Source: Verrucomicrobiota bacterium
GTDB taxonomy: Bacteria; Verrucomicrobiota; Verrucomicrobiia; Limisphaerales; JADLHS01
Assembly: GCA_004297495.1 (NCBI GenBank)
Contig: SCTL01000726.1
Coordinates: forward strand, 1 to 9,840
Direction: 5' to 3'
Length of the DNA: 9,840 nucleotides
The notes beneath the pieces were generated by a model, which was not told the origin of the DNA, did no database searches, and saw nothing but the letters and a program-made list of their open reading frames with translations. The position numbers were made by a program, and so were the translations under genes. Below, piece by piece: positions 6,143 through 9,840 of the stretch; the first letter of the stretch is position 1, and every line of letters begins with the position of its first letter.

Positions 6143-9100
6143 TTACGGCACCGAATGGCGCAGGCGGAAGAAGACCTGCGGCTGCGCGGGTGTGATGGTG
6201 ATATTCAGGTTTGTCGCCGATTGCGAACCGGCGATGTCAAACCAGGAATTCGTGTTGGCGATATTGACGGAATTGGATTGGACGGTCCAACCGAGATGAT
6301 CCGGCGGCCAGGAGAGCGCCAGCGTGCCGCCGGTGAGATTGAACGTGATGTTAGTCGAGTTGTAAGCGATCGGCTGCACGAGCAAGTAGCCGGTGCCGGC
6401 GATGTAGAGCGGGCTCGTGACACTGTTGTAGAGGCCCGCCGGTTGACTGACGCCGTTCAGGACAAGCGCGTTCAGGGTGTTCGTGCCCACGTAAGTCAGT
6501 TGCAACACGGGGCCGCCGCCCGCGATCGAGAGCGTGGACTTGGTGAGATTCAACGTGGCCGGATTGGTCAACTGAAGCGTGCCGGCGGCGATGGTGAGGT
6601 TCAATCTGCGCGTGCCATCGCTGATTGTGCCGCCGTAGGTCGAAGTTCCACTCGACGAGTAGGTAAGCGTCGAGTCCGCGCTGGTGCTGGAGTTGGTGAT
6701 GTTGAGCCCCGGGCCCATCTCCAGGCCGGCCACTTGTTGATTGAAACCGGACAGGTCGAGCCGGTTCGCCGCCCCGTTGCCGATGGTGAGGAGAGTGGCC
6801 GTGGGTAATGCATTGTTTGCGCCGAGCCGGATCGTGCTGCTCCCGGCGAAGATCGTCGTCAGCCAAGTGTTCGCGCTGGAATTGAGAATCCAGGTCGAAC
6901 CATCGTCAATCTGGAACATTCCATTGGCCGGATCCAACGTAACAGCTCCGGCGAGTATCCCCGTGCCGGTGGCGTTGCCGCGGACCAGGAGTTTGCCGCC
7001 GAGGAAGGTCGAATCTGACGTGACGTTGCCGTTAATTACGAAGGTCGAATTGGCGTCTGCGCCCCAGTTGATGACATTGCCCGAAGCAGACGAATCACCG
7101 GTCAGCGACACTGGACCGTTCCAAATGTTGGTCAGACCCGCACCCGTGCCGACGAAGGCCGTGCGGATCGTGCCCGCGCCGCTGGAGGTCATGGCCAGCG
7201 TCCGATTTGCCGGGATGGTGAGGCCGCCGGACAAGGTGAGGCGTGTGCCACTGATACCCGCACCGCCCGTGGTGCTGGTGAGCACGACATTCAAGTTCGT
7301 GCCGAGCGCGTTGTTGTTGGCGAGTATCAGAGTGCCATTGGCAACGGTTGCGAGGCTCATGGAATTTGCGCCCGCCAGTGTCAACGCGCCGCCGCCAGTC
7401 TTGGTCAATACGCCGAGACCGCCGCCGAGATTGACCGGGCCGCTGACGGTGGTGTTGCCGCCGCCGGTCACGGTCAGGTTCTGGCCGCCGCTGACGATGC
7501 CATCGGCATTGGTCAGGTTGAGCGTGGCGCCGCCGTCAAGGTTGATCATCGAGTCAGCCAACAGCGTGACCGCGCCGCCATAGATGGTCGTTCCAGCGCC
7601 ACCTTTGCGCAGGGCACCTTCGGTTGAAGTTGGTCCGCTGCCGCTGATGGTGAGCGGTTCGTTGCCGACGTTGACGTTCGCGGTGATGTAAAGCACCGCA
7701 CCACTGTCAACGACCGTGCCGGTGTTGGTGAGGCCGAGTGAAGAGCCATTCTGAACGAAGAGTGAGCCGGCGACCAGGGTGGTCAGGCCCGCATAACTAT
7801 TGCTGCCGCTAAGCCCGACTGAGCCGGTGCCGATTTGCGTGACCGTGCCGCTGCCGGAGATGGGGCTGGTGACGCCGAACGTGTCCGTGCGATCGAAGAC
7901 CAATGCGGCGTTGTTGGTGATGTTGCCGCCGGCGAGTGTGCCCGAGGCGGTGGCGTTGCCAATTTGCAACGTGCCGGCGCTGATGGTCGCGCCCCCGAAG
8001 TAGGTGTTGTCATTCTCCAGCGTCAAGGTGCCGCCGCCGCTCTTGGTTAGGGTGGTGGAGCTGATTGCGCCGCCGGAGAAGTCATAGTTCTGAGACGCAT
8101 TCACCACGACCGCTCCCGGTTGGACGCCGCCGCCATCAATGGCGATGGATGGTGAGTTCGAGCCGCTGTTGTCGAAGGCCACGCTGTCGCCGTTGAAGAA
8201 ATTCGTCAGCAGCAACGGTGAGCCGGTGGGAGTCCAATCAAATGTCGTGTTCAAATCCCAAACATTGGCCGCGCCATCGCCGCGCCAGGTGAGGGTGTTG
8301 GGAATGTGATTGATCAGTAGTTCGATGGTCTTCGAGACCACGTTGTTCGAGATGGTGAAACCGGACGGGACGGAGATGTCGTTTACGTTGCCAGAGAACG
8401 TTCCGCTGGCGTAGCTGATGAGCGTGTATTTGCCGCTCGAAGCCGGAATGCCATTGAGATAACTGAGATTCAAAGTGGTTGGGCCAGCAACGTTCAGCGT
8501 GCCGCTGACGACCGTGTAATCGTTCACGCCGGCGCCGGCGGTCGTGACGTTGGCAAGCTCGTAATTGAGAACGCTTCCGCTGCTCAACGTCAGATTGGCG
8601 ACATTCAGCGTACCTGCGCTCGCTCCGGGCGCCATTGCGCCTGCACCGACATTGATTGTTCCCAGCACCGTACCGTTTCCAGAAAGCGTCTGACCAGAAT
8701 TCAGGGCCAGCGTGCCGCCAGTCAAACCGGAAACGTCAAACGTCGCGCCAGAACTGACTACGATGTTGGTGGTATTTCCCATCGTCGCTGAACCTGAGAG
8801 CGCGAGGGTGCCACCTGTGATGAGCGTGCTGCCAGTGTGGTTGATATTGTTGTTGGCGAGGGTGAGCGTACCGTTACCAGCCTTGCTCAATGCCAGCGGC
8901 CCGCCGCCGGTGTTTTGAATTGAGCCACTGAAGGAACTGGTCTGGTTGTTGTTGCCAACGCTAAATGTCATGGCCGTGCCGGTAGCATTGTCCACGAATC
9001 CGCTGCCACTCAACCCGTTGAGAGAAGCGCTGACGCCGTTGAGATTGAGAGTTGTGCCCGTGGCGAGCGATAGATTGCCCTTGCCCGTACCGTTGGGAAT

Positions 9101-9840
9101 CGAGCGCGCGTTGTTAATCTGGAGGGTGCCGGCGCTGACGGTCGTGTCGCCGGAGTAATCGTTGAACGGGCTGGTGATTATGAGCGTGCCGTCACCGGTC
9201 TTGGTGAGCGAACCGGTGCCATTCCAATTGTCGGCGATGCGTGAATCAAGCTGGAGCGAAAAACCACTGTCCACCAGGAACGTGCCGGTCCCGGAGCCGC
9301 CAATCGCTCCGAGCATAATGCCGCGCTGGCTGCCCAGGGTGAGGGTGGCAGTCGCTTCGAGCGTGCCGCCATTGACGACGAGATGGTCTGGAATGTAACA
9401 ACCGGGTTGTGCACCGATGCTTGCAGAGGCGCTGATGCTGAGCGTCCCGCTGTTGAGGATCGTGCCAAGGGTGTACGTGTTCGCTGTGCCGACCACAAGC
9501 GTGCCTGGACCGGTTTTCGTCAAAGAACCGCCGGGGCCATTACCGGTGGTGTCGGCGTTCGCAATGATACCGCTGTAAGTCAGGGTCTGGCCGCTGTCGA
9601 CGCTGATGGTGCCGTTGCCGTAACGGGAAGTTGGCCCGAGCGCGATGCCACGGTTGGCGTTCAAGGTAAAGCTCGCTGTCGCATTCAACGAGCCGCCATT
9701 GATGAGAATCTTGCCGATGGTGGCTGCGCCGGGCACTGCGCCAAAATTACTGTCGTCGCTCACGTTCAGCGTGCCGCCGACGATGCTGTTGGTGCCAGTG
9801 TGGGTGTTGCTGCCTGCAAGTGTGGCGCTGCCGCTGCCGG
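6143..9840 (-). CDS. Giant autotransporter-associated beta-strand-repeat surface protein, C-terminal part (N-terminus outside window)
   Basis: The frame is open to the right edge; 1231 residues are visible and the C-terminus is complete (TAA at 6143). A GTG at 9763 is not a credible start because the 25 codons upstream continue the repeat pattern (GSGSATLAGSNTHTGTNSIV). At least seven PATR-type repeats (PF12951) of the form LTKTG-GTL-L...Y-G-T-ISGGTL are visible. Counting from 9763 they begin near residues 80, 186, 291, 572, 640, 717 (degenerate) and 786. Between them is an APGASAGTLNV section (366-470), followed by LTWRGDGAANVWDL and FFNGDSVAFDNSGSN (490-535), a module that often opens such passengers. 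Near the end GPVLQLTYVGTNTLNALVLN and GTGYLLVQP (1082-1129) are typical closers, then the LSWP/WFD/FFRL domain (1145-1206). There is one Cys and much Gly, Asn, Ser and Thr, as in secreted beta-helices. No autotransporter beta-barrel follows, so export must use another route. Role, perhaps adhesion or cell surface, is inferred. Confidence 0.92.
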   Translation of the reverse strand, partial: GSGSATLAGSNTHTGTNSIVGGTLNVSDDSNFGAVPGAATIGKILINGGSLNATASFTLNANRGIALGPTSRYGNGTISVDSGQTLTYSGIIANADTTGNGPGGSLTKTGPGTLVVGTANTYTLGTILNSGTLSISASASIGAQPGCYIPDHLVVNGGTLEATATLTLGSQRGIMLGAIGGSGTGTFLVDSGFSLQLDSRIADNWNGTGSLTKTGDGTLIITSPFNDYSGDTTVSAGTLQINNARSIPNGTGKGNLSLATGTTLNLNGVSASLNGLSGSGFVDNATGTAMTFSVGNNNQTSSFSGSIQNTGGGPLALSKAGNGTLTLANNNINHTGSTLITGGTLALSGSATMGNTTNIVVSSGATFDVSGLTGGTLALNSGQTLSGNGTVLGTINVGAGAMAPGASAGTLNVANLTLSSGSVLNYELANVTTAGAGVNDYTVVSGTLNVAGPTTLNLSYLNGIPASSGKYTLISYASGTFSGNVNDISVPSGFTISNNVVSKTIELLINHIPNTLTWRGDGAANVWDLNTTFDWTPTGSPLLLTNFFNGDSVAFDNSGSNSPSIAIDGGGVQPGAVVVNASQNYDFSGGAISSTTLTKSGGGTLTLENDNTYFGGATISAGTLQIGNATASGTLAGGNITNNAALVFDRTDTFGVTSPISGSGTVTQIGTGSVGLSGSNSYAGLTTLVAGSLFVQNGSSLGLTNTGTVVDSGAVLYITANVNVGNEPLTISGSGPTSTEGALRKGGAGTTIYGGAVTLLADSMINLDGGATLNLTNADGIVSGGQNLTVTGGGNTTVSGPVNLGGGLGVLTKTGGGALTLAGANSMSLATVANGTLILANNNALGTNLNVVLTSTTGGAGISGTRLTLSGGLTIPANRTLAMTSSGAGTIRTAFVGTGAGLTNIWNGPVSLTGDSSASGNVINWGADANSTFVINGNVTSDSTFLGGKLLVRGNATGTGILAGAVTLDPANGMFQIDDGSTWILNSSANTWLTTIFAGSSTIRLGANNALPTATLLTIGNGAANRLDLSGFNQQVAGLEMGPGLNITNSSTSADSTLTYSSSGTSTYGGTISDGTRRLNLTIAAGTLQLTNPATLNLTKSTLSIAGGGPVLQLTYVGTNTLNALVLNGVSQPAGLYNSVTSPLYIAGTGYLLVQPIAYNSTNITFNLTGGTLALSWPPDHLGWTVQSNSVNIANTNSWFDIAGSQSATNLNITITPAQPQVFFRLRHSVP
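6146..6331 (-). other. C-terminal domain shared with the multidomain protein (copy in the repeat protein)
   Basis: The last about 62 residues contain TLALSWPPDHLGWTVQS, then NSWFDIAG and QVFFRLRHSVP. They match the end of the multidomain protein (483-677) in motif order and spacing. It replaces the beta-barrel translocator that would end a classical autotransporter. Confidence 0.6.
6377..6520 (-). other. Autotransporter-type passenger closing motif
   Basis: About 48 residues: GPVLQLTYVGTNTLNALVLN, then GVSQPAGLYNS and IAGTGYLLVQP. The pattern 'hydrophobic strand, G-TN, L-LNG-QPAG-Y, GTG-L-V' recurs at the C-terminal end of beta-strand-repeat passengers in PVC bacteria, just before a short terminal domain. 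It marks the end of the beta-helical part. Confidence 0.55.
9116..9715 (-). repeat. Two-copy super-repeat of about 95 residues in the beta-strand-repeat protein
   Basis: Two consecutive units (9434-9715 and 9116-9388) share INGGSLNATASFTL / VNGGTLEATATLTL, then RGIALG / RGIMLG, ISVDSG / FLVDSG, IIANAD / RIADNW, GSLTKTGPGTLVV / GSLTKTGDGTLII and SGTLSI / AGTLQI. Each super-repeat therefore contains one PATR repeat plus a conserved lead-in, larger than the usual repeat unit. The last bases of the window look like the tail of a further unit. Confidence 0.75.

Noticed and set aside
6741..7583. Plus-strand open frame of about 280 codons opposite the repeat protein
   Set aside because: It is Pro/Val/Leu-rich and mirrors the Gly/Thr/Asn repeat codons of the real gene. 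It has no domain or plausible start signal.
9761..9763. GTG as the start codon of the repeat protein
   Set aside because: The frame is open upstream to the window edge and the 25 codons before it continue the repeat pattern. The codon is an internal Val in a TLNVSDDSN strand.
1..9840. CRISPR array, tRNA or rRNA genes, transposase or insertion-sequence ends
   Set aside because: No regularly spaced identical repeats with unique spacers, no recognisable RNA gene sequence, and no transposase-like protein or terminal inverted repeats were found. The repeats present are protein-coding modules.

Overview
The window reads as part of a Verrucomicrobiota-type genome, or a close relative in the PVC group. 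Three things suggest this. There is a stand-alone prepilin-like protein with the N-terminal motif AFTLIELLVVIAIIAILA. There is a very large secreted protein built from autotransporter-associated beta-strand repeats but without a beta-barrel translocator. Two unrelated secreted proteins end in the same LSWP...WFD...F-R-L domain. The DNA is GC-rich and Shine-Dalgarno signals are weak or absent. The assignment comes from sequence character alone, with no marker gene.

All genes lie on the minus strand, so transcription runs from high to low coordinates. From the right edge: (1) 9840-6143 is the C-terminal 1231 residues of a giant beta-strand-repeat surface protein whose N-terminus lies outside the window. 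It is followed by a strong intrinsic terminator (6111-6080). (2) A short intergenic stretch carries a small inverted repeat (6000-6013). (3) 5914-5129 (or from 5962) is a prepilin-type protein. (4) 5117-480 is a secreted protein of about 1545 residues: an unassigned N-terminal half rich in Trp, Tyr and His, a CBM35/CBM6-like module, another beta-rich region with a calcium-loop-like motif, a concanavalin-like region, two related Ig/PKD-type domains flanking a LamG domain, and the C-terminal domain shared with gene 1. (5) 446 (or 470/479) to 1 is the N-terminal 148 residues of a secreted BNR_4-type beta-propeller protein, truncated at the left edge.

Genes 3, 4 and 5 are packed tightly: 11 bases between 3 and 4, and a stop codon abutting a possible start (TGAATG) between 4 and 5. 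They probably form one transcription unit, separated from gene 1 by the terminator. The unit looks like an export and polysaccharide-processing cassette. BNR_4 proteins include members linked to ulvan-type and rhamnose-containing glycans, and CBM35 and LamG are glycan-binding modules. The substrate is not readable from the sequence. No RNA genes, CRISPR arrays, insertion sequences or transposases were seen, and no gene-free stretch exceeds 300 bases (the longest is about 180-230 bases, 5915/5963-6142).

The best candidates for novelty are the unassigned catalytic-looking half of gene 4 and the C-terminal domain shared by genes 1 and 4.
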